A stretch of DNA of 64,000 nt, from NCBI GenBank assembly GCA_017640785.1, contig JAEPPZ010000001.1, positions 372,001-436,000 of the forward strand, read 5' to 3'. The notes under the pieces are model-generated. The model was not told the origin of the DNA. It searched no databases and was given only the letters and a program-made list of their open reading frames with translations. Both the position numbers and the translations under genes were made by a program. How positions within the stretch are numbered: the first letter of the stretch is position 1; the number at the start of each line of letters is the position of its first letter. Positions 56,790 through 64,000 of the stretch are shown here, one piece after another. The stretch is from Balneola sp. GTDB taxonomy: Bacteria > Bacteroidota > Rhodothermia > Balneolales > Balneolaceae.

Positions 56790-56965
56790 TATTCTTTTTA
56801 ATTCTTTTCAGTATTTCTGTAGCACTCATCTTTTTAGCAGCTTTCTTCTGGGCTGTAAAAACAGGACAATTTGACGATCAATACACGCCATCTGTCCGCA
56901 TTCTTTTTGATGAAAAAAAATCATCAACCAAAAATAAAACACAAACAACTAAACGGGATTCGTAA
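56780..56965 (+). CDS. ccoS: cbb3 oxidase assembly protein CcoS
   Basis: 61 residues: one transmembrane helix (VIFFLILFSISVALIFLAAF, residues 3-22) and the family sequence FFWAVKTGQFDD shortly after, followed by a charged tail. CcoS is needed for insertion of heme and copper in the cbb3 oxidase. It overlaps ccoI by 10 bases and shares a TAATG junction with ccoNO. Confidence 0.95.
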   Translation: MGVIFFLILFSISVALIFLAAFFWAVKTGQFDDQYTPSVRILFDEKKSSTKNKTQTTKRDS

Positions 56966-59154
56966 TGTCTGTAGAAACCTTTCATTATGACAATAAAATA
57001 GTTCGGAATTTTGGAATTGCAACCATGATATGGGGAGTCATTGGATTTCTTGTAGGCTTGATTGTAGCCCTAAAATTTATTTGGCCTGATTTTCTAGGCT
57101 TTATTCCCGAACTATCATTTGGTCGATTAAGACCTTTACATACTAATGCAGTAATTTTTGCATTTGCCGGCAACGCCATTTTTTATGGTGTTTATTATTC
57201 ACTACCTAGACTTTGTAAAGCTTCTATGTGGAGCCAAAAGCTAAGTAAGATCCATTTTTGGGGTTGGCAGACAATTATAATCTCTGCTGTCGCCACTTTA
57301 CCATTTGGTATTACTACCAGTAAAGAATACGCTGAACTTGAATGGCCTATTGATATTGCTATTACCCTTATTTGGGTAATTTTTGGTGTTAATATGATCA
57401 TGACCATCATGAAGCGACGTGAAAAACATATTTATGTGGCTATTTGGTTTTACATCGCCACTTTTGTTACCGTTGCTGTACTGCACTTAGTTAATTCTTT
57501 TGAAGTTCCTGCAACTTTCTTAAAAAGTTATCCTATTTATGCCGGCGTTCAGGATGCTCTTGTACAATGGTGGTACGGACATAATGCTGTGGCATTCTTT
57601 TTAACTACTCCGTTTCTGGGAATTATGTACTACTTCATTCCCAAAGCTTCTAATCGTCCAATATTTTCTTACAGACTTTCAATTGTCCACTTCTGGTCAT
57701 TGATTTTCATTTATATCTGGGCAGGTCCTCACCACTTACTTTACACCGCGCTACCGGGCTGGGCTCAAACGCTTGGTGTTGTATTTAGCTTAATGCTTAT
57801 TGCTCCATCCTGGGGAGGTATGTTAAACGGACTTCTAACGCTAAGAGGTGCCTGGGATAAAGTTCGTGAAGATCCAGTCTTGAAATTTATGGTAGTTGCC
57901 GTAACTGCTTATGGCATGGTTACTTTTGAAGGCCCGATGTTATCCATAGCAAATGTAAACGCGATTGCACACTACTCAGATTATATTATTGGGCACGTGC
58001 ATAATGGAGCATTACTCTGGAATGGTGGTTTAGCTTTCGGAATGTTGTATTTCATTACTCCACGTATTTACAAAACTAAGCTTTACTCTATAAAACTAGC
58101 CAACATTCATTTTTGGTTTGCAACGATGGGTGCCATCTTCTATGTAATACCGATGTATTGGGGTGGAATTACCCAAAGTTTAATGTGGAAAGATTTCACA
58201 GACCAAGGATTCCTTACCTATCCAAATTTCCTGGAAACTGTTGTTCAAATAGTTCCGATGTATGCCTTAAGAGCTTTCGGTGGTAGTTTGTTCATTATAG
58301 GTGCGTTATTTGGAATCTATAACCTCTTTAAAACAGCAAAAAGTGGTTCTTTACTTACATCTGAAGAAGCTCAAGCTCCTGCGTTGCAAGCTCATCAAGA
58401 AGACGAGAACGAAAGTTGGCATAGAAAGCTGGAAGGTCGTCCACTGAAATTTACAGTTTTAACAGTGATCGCAATTCTGATCGGTGGAGTTGTGGAGTAC
58501 ATGCCAACTGCTCTAATCGACTCAAATATCCCAACTATTGAAAGTGTACAGCCATACACTGCGTTAGAAGTCGAAGGGCGAGACATTTACATAGCGGAAG
58601 GATGTAATAACTGTCACTCACAAATGATTCGTCCATTCCGTTCAGAAACAGAACGCTATGGTGAATATTCCAAAGCGGGAGAATTTGTGTACGATCATCC
58701 ATTCTTATGGGGATCTAAGCGAACTGGTCCGGATCTGCATAGAATTGGTGGAAAATATCCCGATTCCTGGCATTTACGTCATATGTACGATCCTAATTCA
58801 ACTTCACCCGGTTCCATTATGCCGGCATACCCTTGGATGTTAACACAGGATATGGACATGGAATCTATGCCGAATAGAATTGAGGCACTTAGAACTGTTG
58901 GGGTTCCCTACTCTTCCCGATATCCGGAATATGCAATTGATGACATGAAAGCTCAGGCTGAACGAATAACACAGGGTCTTAGAGAAAATGGGTTTGATAC
59001 CATTGAAGGCATTGAAGTTACATCAGAGAAAAAAGTAATAGCATTGATTGCTTACTTGCAACGGCTTGGAACAGATATTACCGGAGAGAACGATCCTTTT
59101 GAAGATCTGCCATCAAGTAAAAAACTTTCAAACGTAATTGTGGAGGACAACTAA
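56965..59154 (+). CDS. ccoN: Fused cbb3 oxidase subunits I and II (CcoN-CcoO)
   Basis: 729 residues. The first ~480 are CcoN, a twelve-helix heme-copper core with the ligand histidines (RPLHTNAVIFAF, WWYGHNAVAFFLT, WAGPHHLLYTALP, YIIGHVHNGALLWNG). The remainder is CcoO, with a membrane helix (~500-520), the heme c site CNNCH at 547-551 followed by QMIRPF, and a distal MPAYPW Met. No stop or frame break lies between them. Fusion of these subunits occurs in Bacteroidota (family knowledge). It reduces oxygen to water at high affinity. Confidence 0.96.
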   Translation: MSVETFHYDNKIVRNFGIATMIWGVIGFLVGLIVALKFIWPDFLGFIPELSFGRLRPLHTNAVIFAFAGNAIFYGVYYSLPRLCKASMWSQKLSKIHFWGWQTIIISAVATLPFGITTSKEYAELEWPIDIAITLIWVIFGVNMIMTIMKRREKHIYVAIWFYIATFVTVAVLHLVNSFEVPATFLKSYPIYAGVQDALVQWWYGHNAVAFFLTTPFLGIMYYFIPKASNRPIFSYRLSIVHFWSLIFIYIWAGPHHLLYTALPGWAQTLGVVFSLMLIAPSWGGMLNGLLTLRGAWDKVREDPVLKFMVVAVTAYGMVTFEGPMLSIANVNAIAHYSDYIIGHVHNGALLWNGGLAFGMLYFITPRIYKTKLYSIKLANIHFWFATMGAIFYVIPMYWGGITQSLMWKDFTDQGFLTYPNFLETVVQIVPMYALRAFGGSLFIIGALFGIYNLFKTAKSGSLLTSEEAQAPALQAHQEDENESWHRKLEGRPLKFTVLTVIAILIGGVVEYMPTALIDSNIPTIESVQPYTALEVEGRDIYIAEGCNNCHSQMIRPFRSETERYGEYSKAGEFVYDHPFLWGSKRTGPDLHRIGGKYPDSWHLRHMYDPNSTSPGSIMPAYPWMLTQDMDMESMPNRIEALRTVGVPYSSRYPEYAIDDMKAQAERITQGLRENGFDTIEGIEVTSEKKVIALIAYLQRLGTDITGENDPFEDLPSSKKLSNVIVEDN

Positions 59155-59345
59155 TGTATAAAGAAGTATTACGCTCAATGGATGGAATCGAACTATTTCC
59201 GAGTATTTCGCTAATCCTTTTCTTTTCATTCTTCTTGATCCTGATCATTTATTTGGTGAGAACCGGAAAAGATTTCTGGAAAGATGCCGCAAGCATTCCG
59301 CTTGATTCAGAAAGAATTTTTAATCCCAAAAAATCAGATCAATGA
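59154..59345 (+). CDS. ccoQ: cbb3 oxidase CcoQ-like small subunit
   Basis: 63 residues with one hydrophobic helix (SISLILFFSFFLILIIYLV, residues 18-36) and the closing GKDFWKDAASIPLD segment typical of CcoQ/FixQ. It sits between ccoNO (TAATG overlap) and ccoP (ATGA overlap), which makes its identity firm in spite of its low information content. Confidence 0.9.
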   Translation: MYKEVLRSMDGIELFPSISLILFFSFFLILIIYLVRTGKDFWKDAASIPLDSERIFNPKKSDQ

Positions 59346-59941
59346 AAGTTTTAGATGATGAAAAAGACAAACTATTAGAACACGAATATGACGGTATTCG
59401 TGAACTTGATAATCACATGCCCGTTTGGTGGCTATGGCTGTTCTACTTTACCATAGCGTTTGGCATCGGTTATGCACTCTATTATGAAGTATTTGAATGG
59501 GGACCTGATCAACATGAAGAATACGAAATGGAAATGGCTGCCGCTGCTGAAAAGTATAAGTTCAATGAGCAACAATCTCCTGAAGAAGCTTCATTTACTT
59601 GGACATACAGCGAACAAGCTGAAGTTATAGAAAAAGGAAAAGAGATTTTCATGGGAATGAATAATCTTTGCTTCACATGTCATGGAAGTGCGGGAGAAGG
59701 CTTAGTGGGACCAAACCTAACCGACGATAAATGGTTGCATGGTTGTTCTGCTGAGGAAGTTGCTACCAGTATTACAGAAGGATTTCCTGATAAAGGAATG
59801 GTTGCTTATGGAAGCGGCGCACCAATGTCGAACGAGGATGTAAATGCTCTCATCAGCTACATAGGCTCGCTACAAGGAACCAATCCACCTAATGCAAAAG
59901 CAGTGGACGAAACAAGAGCTAAACCGTGTAGCATACAATAA
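59342..59941 (+). CDS. ccoP: cbb3 oxidase cytochrome c subunit CcoP (single heme)
   Basis: 199 residues. The N-terminal part is the CcoP membrane anchor (YDGIRELDNHMPVWWLWLFY). It is followed by a linker and a single cytochrome c domain with the heme site CFTCH (110-114) and a distal Met in APMSNEDVNALI. Proteobacterial CcoP has two heme-c domains; only one is present here, as in other Bacteroidota. It passes electrons to CcoO. It overlaps ccoQ by 4 bases. Confidence 0.94.
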   Translation: MKVLDDEKDKLLEHEYDGIRELDNHMPVWWLWLFYFTIAFGIGYALYYEVFEWGPDQHEEYEMEMAAAAEKYKFNEQQSPEEASFTWTYSEQAEVIEKGKEIFMGMNNLCFTCHGSAGEGLVGPNLTDDKWLHGCSAEEVATSITEGFPDKGMVAYGSGAPMSNEDVNALISYIGSLQGTNPPNAKAVDETRAKPCSIQ

Positions 59942-59949
59942 GGACCATA

Positions 59950-61404
59950 ATGTCTCAAGAACAAGGAAGACAAATCGGAAAAGAAGAATTCAGAGATCGG
60001 CTTGCTACAGTTAGCGAAACCGGAGGCAGAAACTGGATCCATGCCAAAAAACCGAAAGGGCGATTTTACAACGCCCGGTCCATTGTAGCTATGTTTCTTT
60101 TAGCATTTTTCTTTTCCGGTCCTTTTATCACAATTAATGGTAATCCGTTACTATTGATTAATATACTGGAACGTAAATTTGTGATCTTTGGAGTCGCCTT
60201 TTGGCCACAAGATCTACACCTTCTTGTTTTTGGGATGCTTTCCTTTATCGTATTCATTGTTTTATTCACAACGATATTTGGAAGGCTTTTTTGCGGATGG
60301 GCTTGTCCACAAACTATTTTTCTGGAAATGGTTTTCCGTAGAATTGAATATTGGATCGAAGGTGACTCAGCATCACAAATTCGATTAAAAAAAGCTCCTT
60401 GGAATGCTGAAAAGATCTTTAAGAAAGGATCTAAACATGCAATCTTTTATGCATTGGCATTTATTATCTCAAATCTGTTTTTAGCTTATATAATAGGTAA
60501 AGATCAACTTTTTGAAATTGTAACAGACCCTCCTTCTGAACATCCGAGTGGTTTAGCTGCAATGATTATTTTTAGCGGTGTTTTCTATGGCGTTTTTGCA
60601 TTCATGAGAGAACAGGTTTGTCATTTTGTTTGTCCATATGGACGTATGCAATCTGTTATGCTCGACAATAACTCCATTAACGTAATGTACGACTACAAAA
60701 GAGGAGAACATCGCGCAAAAATTGCTGATCGAAACAAAGTGATTGCGGGGAAGGCAACATTTGCAGATCTCGGACTTCCTTCCAGTGCTGATTTTGGTGA
60801 TTGTATTGAATGTTCACAGTGTGTAAAAGTATGCCCAATGGGTATTGATATCCGAAATGGCACCCAACTTGAATGTGTGCATTGCACCGCTTGTATTGAT
60901 GCTTGTGACGCTGTGATGGATAAAATAGATAAACCACGAGGATTGATTCGCTACGCTTCAGAAAACAGCATCAGAAATGAAACCAAAAAAATACTTACTC
61001 CAAGAGTTGCCGGGTATTCCGGAGTTCTTGTAGTCTTACTCACCGTTTTTATAACTCTTATGAGTATGAGAACTGATTTAGAAACTACCATTCTTCGTCA
61101 GCCCGGAACCCTGTACCAGGAACTTCCAAACGATATATACAGCAATATTTATGAGATAAAAGTAATTAACAAGACTTTTGATACTCAAGACTATGAACTC
61201 AGATTAATTGCACCGGCAGGAGAAATGGTATCACTTGGAAATATAGATTCTATAGAACCTCAAAATCTTGCTGAAGGCAGATTTCTAATAAAACTAAAAA
61301 AGAACCAATTAACCGGTTTGCAAACCACTCTTACCTTTGGAGTGTATTCTGGTAACGAACAAATTGAAACTGTAACCTCCGGATTTATTGGTCCGGCAAA
61401 ATAA
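59950..61404 (+). CDS. ccoG: Cytochrome oxidase accessory protein CcoG (FixG)
   Basis: 484 residues. Several membrane helices lie in the first half, with ARSIVAMFLLAFFF and CGWACPQTIFLE. A cysteine-rich ferredoxin-like region follows with CIECSQCVKVCPMG and CVHCTACIDAC, giving two 4Fe-4S clusters. The C-terminal beta-rich domain (IgG-like) ends the protein. CcoG is a copper reductase used in cbb3 assembly. It follows ccoP by 8 bases. Confidence 0.95.
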   Translation: MSQEQGRQIGKEEFRDRLATVSETGGRNWIHAKKPKGRFYNARSIVAMFLLAFFFSGPFITINGNPLLLINILERKFVIFGVAFWPQDLHLLVFGMLSFIVFIVLFTTIFGRLFCGWACPQTIFLEMVFRRIEYWIEGDSASQIRLKKAPWNAEKIFKKGSKHAIFYALAFIISNLFLAYIIGKDQLFEIVTDPPSEHPSGLAAMIIFSGVFYGVFAFMREQVCHFVCPYGRMQSVMLDNNSINVMYDYKRGEHRAKIADRNKVIAGKATFADLGLPSSADFGDCIECSQCVKVCPMGIDIRNGTQLECVHCTACIDACDAVMDKIDKPRGLIRYASENSIRNETKKILTPRVAGYSGVLVVLLTVFITLMSMRTDLETTILRQPGTLYQELPNDIYSNIYEIKVINKTFDTQDYELRLIAPAGEMVSLGNIDSIEPQNLAEGRFLIKLKKNQLTGLQTTLTFGVYSGNEQIETVTSGFIGPAK

Positions 61405-61410
61405 ACAACA

Positions 61411-61857
61411 ATGAAAAAATTAAACTGGGGCAGCGGCTTGGCATTGGCGATTACGGTTTTTGTAATAGCCACATTAAGTGTAGTAAGCTACTTAATAAGT
61501 CTCGACTTCTTCTTAGTAACAAATGAACATTATGAAGAAGGCGTAGAATATCAGCAGACAATAGATCAGAAAAAAAGATCCTCTGAATTAGAGGATCCTG
61601 TGGTCATTGTTTTTGATGAAAAACTTGAAGCTTTACGCGTGGTTTTCCCGAATGATTTTGTTGGAAAAGCACAAGGAGACGTTAAACTCTACCGCCCTAA
61701 CAATCCTGAAATGGATAAAAAATTACCACTTAGCGTAAATGCTAACGGTATTCAACTTATTTCTACTTCAACCTTAGAAAAAGGAAAATGGGTATTGAAA
61801 ATAGAGTGGAATGCTGACGAAAAAAGCTATCTGGAAGAGAAAACTATTATTATATAG
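61411..61857 (+). CDS. FixH-family protein (CcoH-type assembly factor)
   Basis: 148 residues. One N-terminal helix (GSGLALAITVFVIATLSVVSYLI, given in part: ALAITVFVIATLSVV) is followed by a periplasmic domain with YQQTIDQKKRSSEL, VVFPNDFVG and EKGKWVLKIEW, as in FixH proteins. FixH helps assemble the cbb3 complex. It follows ccoG by 6 bases and abuts the next gene directly. Confidence 0.9.
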   Translation: MKKLNWGSGLALAITVFVIATLSVVSYLISLDFFLVTNEHYEEGVEYQQTIDQKKRSSELEDPVVIVFDEKLEALRVVFPNDFVGKAQGDVKLYRPNNPEMDKKLPLSVNANGIQLISTSTLEKGKWVLKIEWNADEKSYLEEKTIII

Positions 61858-62568
61858 ATGGAACTTTGGACTGCATTAGGATTAGGATTTTTTGGAAGCT
61901 TTCACTGCGTTGGTATGTGTGGTCCTATTGTACTCAGTTTACCAAGATCTAGTTCCTCATTCTCAGTAATCACCTTTAATGCAATAGTTTATAATCTCGG
62001 GAGAATCCTGATTTATGCTTTCTTTGGACTGATTTTCGGGTTTCTGGGAAAACAAATTACTTTGGCTGGTTTTCAAAGTACACTTTCTATTGTTCTAGGT
62101 ATTTTGATTATTCTCGGGGTCTTATTTTCTACGAAATTATATCCCAAAAAAAGACCTGAAGTTTTACAGAAGTTTATTTCTGCTATTAATCAAGCATATG
62201 GAATTCTGATACGGAAGCAATCAAAAAGTGCACTTTTTAGTATGGGATTACTAAATGGGTTACTTCCCTGTGCTTTTGTATATACAGGTTTAGCTGCGGC
62301 GGTATTAACTTCTACTCCCTACCATAGTATGCTTTATATGACTCTCTTCGGGCTAGGTACTTTACCCGCACTTTTTTCGATATACGTTTCGCCTAATTTC
62401 ATCTCAATGGATTTAAGAAGCAGTATAAAAAAATATATGCCTTATCTCGCTTTTGCCTTGGGTTCTTTTTTGGTATTAAGAGGAATTTTATTGCAAGATC
62501 TAAATGTATCCGGTGCTTTTATGAATACCATTGAAGCGTTTTGTGTATTTCCGTCTAAAAATATTTAA
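61858..62568 (+). CDS. Sulfite exporter TauE/SafE-family membrane protein
   Basis: 236 residues, about six helices. It starts ALGLGFFGSFHCVGMCGPI, whose HCxGMC pattern marks this subfamily of cbb3-linked membrane proteins, and has NGLLPCAFVYTGLAAA in the middle. In Bacteroidota and Proteobacteria these genes sit in cbb3 operons and are thought to move copper or another metal for assembly, not sulfite (family knowledge, weak). It starts in the base after the fixH stop, so it is the last gene of the operon. Confidence 0.9.
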   Translation: MELWTALGLGFFGSFHCVGMCGPIVLSLPRSSSSFSVITFNAIVYNLGRILIYAFFGLIFGFLGKQITLAGFQSTLSIVLGILIILGVLFSTKLYPKKRPEVLQKFISAINQAYGILIRKQSKSALFSMGLLNGLLPCAFVYTGLAAAVLTSTPYHSMLYMTLFGLGTLPALFSIYVSPNFISMDLRSSIKKYMPYLAFALGSFLVLRGILLQDLNVSGAFMNTIEAFCVFPSKNI

Positions 62569-62645
62569 CCCATTTATTTCTTCATCAAATCTTTACATAA
62601 CAACCTTAAATTAAATCATCTTAAACAAAACAAAATTAACAAGTC

Positions 62646-63089
62646 ATGAATATTACAATTCTATTTTTATCAGCATTTTTATCTTTTTCTACTGCTACTA
62701 ATCCGGCAACAAATGTAGCAACAGAAATTACTGTTGAAGCAAACGACAGAATGCAATTCGACACTAAAGAGATCAGTGTAAAAACTGGAGAAAAAATCAC
62801 TTTAACTCTAAAGCATGTTGGCAAGCTACCTAAGCAAGCGATGGGTCACAATTGGGTTCTTCTTAAAGAAGGCGTTGTTGTAAAAGACTTTGCAATGGAA
62901 GCAATGAAAGCTAAAGACAACGACTATCTACCAAAAGATTCAAAAGATATTATTGTTGCAACCGAGCTATTAGGCGGTGGTGAAACTGACACCATTACTT
63001 TTGAAGCTCCTGCAAAAGGTACATACACATTTATTTGTACTTTTCCCGGACACTACGGCATCATGCAGGGCACATTTGTTGTGAGCTGA
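62646..63089 (+). CDS. Azurin (type 1 blue copper protein)
   Basis: 147 residues. A signal peptide of about 17-20 residues is followed by the cupredoxin domain: MQFDTKEISV, LKHVGKLPKQAMGHNWVLL and the copper ligands His68 (GHNW), Cys131, His136 and Met140 in CTFPGHYGIM. This is the azurin pattern. It lies 77 bases after the cbb3 operon on the same strand and may donate electrons to the oxidase or shuttle copper. It ends before a strong terminator. Confidence 0.94.
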   Translation: MNITILFLSAFLSFSTATNPATNVATEITVEANDRMQFDTKEISVKTGEKITLTLKHVGKLPKQAMGHNWVLLKEGVVVKDFAMEAMKAKDNDYLPKDSKDIIVATELLGGGETDTITFEAPAKGTYTFICTFPGHYGIMQGTFVVS

Positions 63090-63110
63090 TTCTAAAATCA
63101 GCACTATTTA

Positions 63111-63145
63111 AAAGCCTTGATTCGATTCGAATCAAGGCTTTTTTT
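63111..63145 (+). terminator. Intrinsic terminator after azurin
   Basis: Arms AAGCCTTGATTCG (63112-63124) and CGAATCAAGGCTT (63128-63140) form a 13-bp perfect stem with a 3-base loop, followed by a T run. It lies 22 bases past the azurin stop. It may also stop the convergent GNAT gene that ends at 63144. Confidence 0.9.
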
Positions 63146-63590
63146 ATTCAACATCCCATGTATAAAAATTGTGGTCTTTGTCTAAACCCCAACCGGTTGC
63201 CGGATAAAGCTGATTTCCAACATGATTGTCCTTCGCTGTTTCCAGCATCATACCACAAGCATCAGTTTCATAACAAAGCTCTTTAGATCTTTCAATAAGT
63301 GCTTTCGAAAAACCTTGTCCCCTGAAATTTGAGTCCACGTACAAATCATTCAACAACCAAAATCTTTTCATTCGGGTTGACGAAAACAATGGATATAACT
63401 GAACAAAACCGGTAGCAACGCCGTCATTATTTCGAGAAATAAAGATAACCGACTCATTTTGTTCGATACGTTCTTTCAAAAACGCTTTGCTTGCCGGTTT
63501 ATCTGATTCCTTCTCATAAAAAACTCTGTAACCGTCAAATAACTCATTGAATTCTTCTAAGTCTGCTAATGTTGCTTTTTTGATGATCAT
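63144..63590 (-). CDS. GNAT-family N-acetyltransferase
   Basis: 148 residues. It has the GNAT motifs: LNDLYVDSNFRGQGFSKAL with the acetyl-CoA pyrophosphate-binding R/Q-x-x-G-x-G/A type loop (RGQGFSKAL), and the later MLETAKDNHVGNQLYPATGW. The N-terminal part has FDGYRVFYEK. The substrate, amine or protein, is unknown. The gene is alone on the minus strand and ends within the terminator region of azurin. Confidence 0.9.
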   Translation of the reverse strand: MIIKKATLADLEEFNELFDGYRVFYEKESDKPASKAFLKERIEQNESVIFISRNNDGVATGFVQLYPLFSSTRMKRFWLLNDLYVDSNFRGQGFSKALIERSKELCYETDACGMMLETAKDNHVGNQLYPATGWGLDKDHNFYTWDVE

Positions 63591-63632
63591 AATCCCCTAT
63601 TCTTAATTCTCATATTCCTTATTCAAAACCTC

Positions 63633-63926
63633 TCATCCACCTGCAATATCAATTTCAGTCCCTCTTGGTTTTCCTTCAATAATGGGCATTGCCTTTCCAA
63701 TCAATTCGCGTACTCCGTCAATGCTTAGTGAATCATCATGATCTTGTTTTGAATCCCACACCTCAAAAACGTGCACGATATCTTTATCATCAGACTGTTG
63801 TCCTACAATATAGATCAGACATCCTTTTGCCGTTTTCATCAAGTTAGCCGCTTCTTCTAAGATCGAAGCCAATTCACCCCCTTTCCCTTCAACTGCCGTA
63901 AAACTTCCCGAAAGACCGTATTTCAT
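63633..63926 (-). CDS. Antibiotic biosynthesis monooxygenase-fold (ABM) small protein
   Basis: 97 residues, a dimeric alpha/beta-barrel type: MKYGLSGSFTAVEGKGGEL, GCLIYIVGQQ, VHVFEVWDSKQDHDDSLS and the last helix. This is the ABM pattern, seen in YgiN-like quinol monooxygenases and heme-degrading relatives. No catalytic residue can be assigned. It is upstream of the GNAT gene on the same strand with a 42-base gap, so the two may be cotranscribed. Confidence 0.85.
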   Translation of the reverse strand: MKYGLSGSFTAVEGKGGELASILEEAANLMKTAKGCLIYIVGQQSDDKDIVHVFEVWDSKQDHDDSLSIDGVRELIGKAMPIIEGKPRGTEIDIAGG

Positions 63927-63937
63927 ATTTCAAATGT

Positions 63938-64000
63938 TTAGTTATCGAATCTGTAAATTAATTTTTCTTCAATTAGAAAATCCTGTGCTTCTTTAGATGT
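63938..64000 (-). CDS. C-terminal end of an unidentified gene (runs off right edge)
   Basis: 20 sense codons and a TAA (63940-63938) with the coding-like sequence TSKEAQDFLIEEKLIYRFDN read leftward from the window edge. It ends 12 bases before the start of the ABM gene, as expected of an upstream cotranscribed gene. It is too short for a family call. Confidence 0.35.
   Translation of the reverse strand, partial: TSKEAQDFLIEEKLIYRFDN

Overview
The window reads as a chromosomal segment of an AT-rich Bacteroidota-group bacterium, most probably of the Balneolaceae type (inference). Pointers are two surface proteins ending in the PNPFNP-type sorting domain of the type IX secretion system (T9SS), giant GLUG-repeat proteins, hybrid two-component systems with an AraC output, a bacillithiol-type bacilliredoxin, a fused CcoN-CcoO cbb3 oxidase subunit, and one promoter matching the TAnnTTTG -7 element of this phylum. 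Shine-Dalgarno sites are mostly weak, and several genes appear to start at TTG. No rRNA, tRNA, CRISPR array or insertion sequence was recognised. Genes run off both ends.

1-24.8 kb is the accessory and most unusual part. It holds two paralogous copies of a two-gene module on the minus strand: a giant secreted GLUG-repeat protein (2004 and 2569 residues) followed, after an intergenic hairpin, by a tiny secreted protein whose last 42 shared residues (PIDGGL motif, resembling the PID-CTERM sorting tail) are identical in both copies. Each giant gene has the same 30-bp tandem direct repeat (TTGANACGW-N12-TTGANACGT, 21-bp period) exactly 19 bp upstream of a -7-like element. A hybrid sensor kinase with an AraC output lies beside each giant gene: one is a multi-pass membrane type (8932-11619), the other a periplasmic propeller/Y_Y_Y type (20850-24761). 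A third, incomplete sensor covers 1-1824, and a permuted papain-fold hydrolase lies between the modules. I read this as a dual, sensor-controlled surface-protein system; it is the best candidate here for something undescribed.

25-28.5 kb is a single AT-rich gene for a SIR2-domain protein of anti-phage type, bracketed by two near-identical hairpin terminators; a third copy lies at 2.1 kb. 28.6-36.7 kb is housekeeping: groL, groS, rsmA, a 7TM-HD phosphodiesterase, a Xer recombinase and gamma-glutamyltransferase. 36.7-45.6 kb carries mixed enzymes: bacilliredoxin, metallo-hydrolase, aspartyl protease with PDZ, TPR protein, TerC, M28 peptidase, dienelactone hydrolase, DinB and a lipoprotein. 45.5-49.1 kb is a tightly overlapping 5-oxoprolinase operon (pxpA, pxpB, pxpC) led by an Nramp-fold transporter that lacks the usual metal-binding residues. 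49.1-53.3 kb holds small enzymes, a tRNA-queuosine mannosyltransferase homologue, and an endonuclease/exonuclease/phosphatase gene with an in-frame stop near its start.

53.3-63.1 kb is the respiratory block: two tandem Rrf2 regulators with iron-sulfur-type cysteines and matching palindromic operators, then ccoI, ccoS, ccoNO, ccoQ, ccoP, ccoG, fixH and a SafE-type membrane protein with almost no spacing, then an azurin gene and a terminator. The window closes with a GNAT acetyltransferase, a small monooxygenase-fold protein and the last 20 codons of an unidentified gene.
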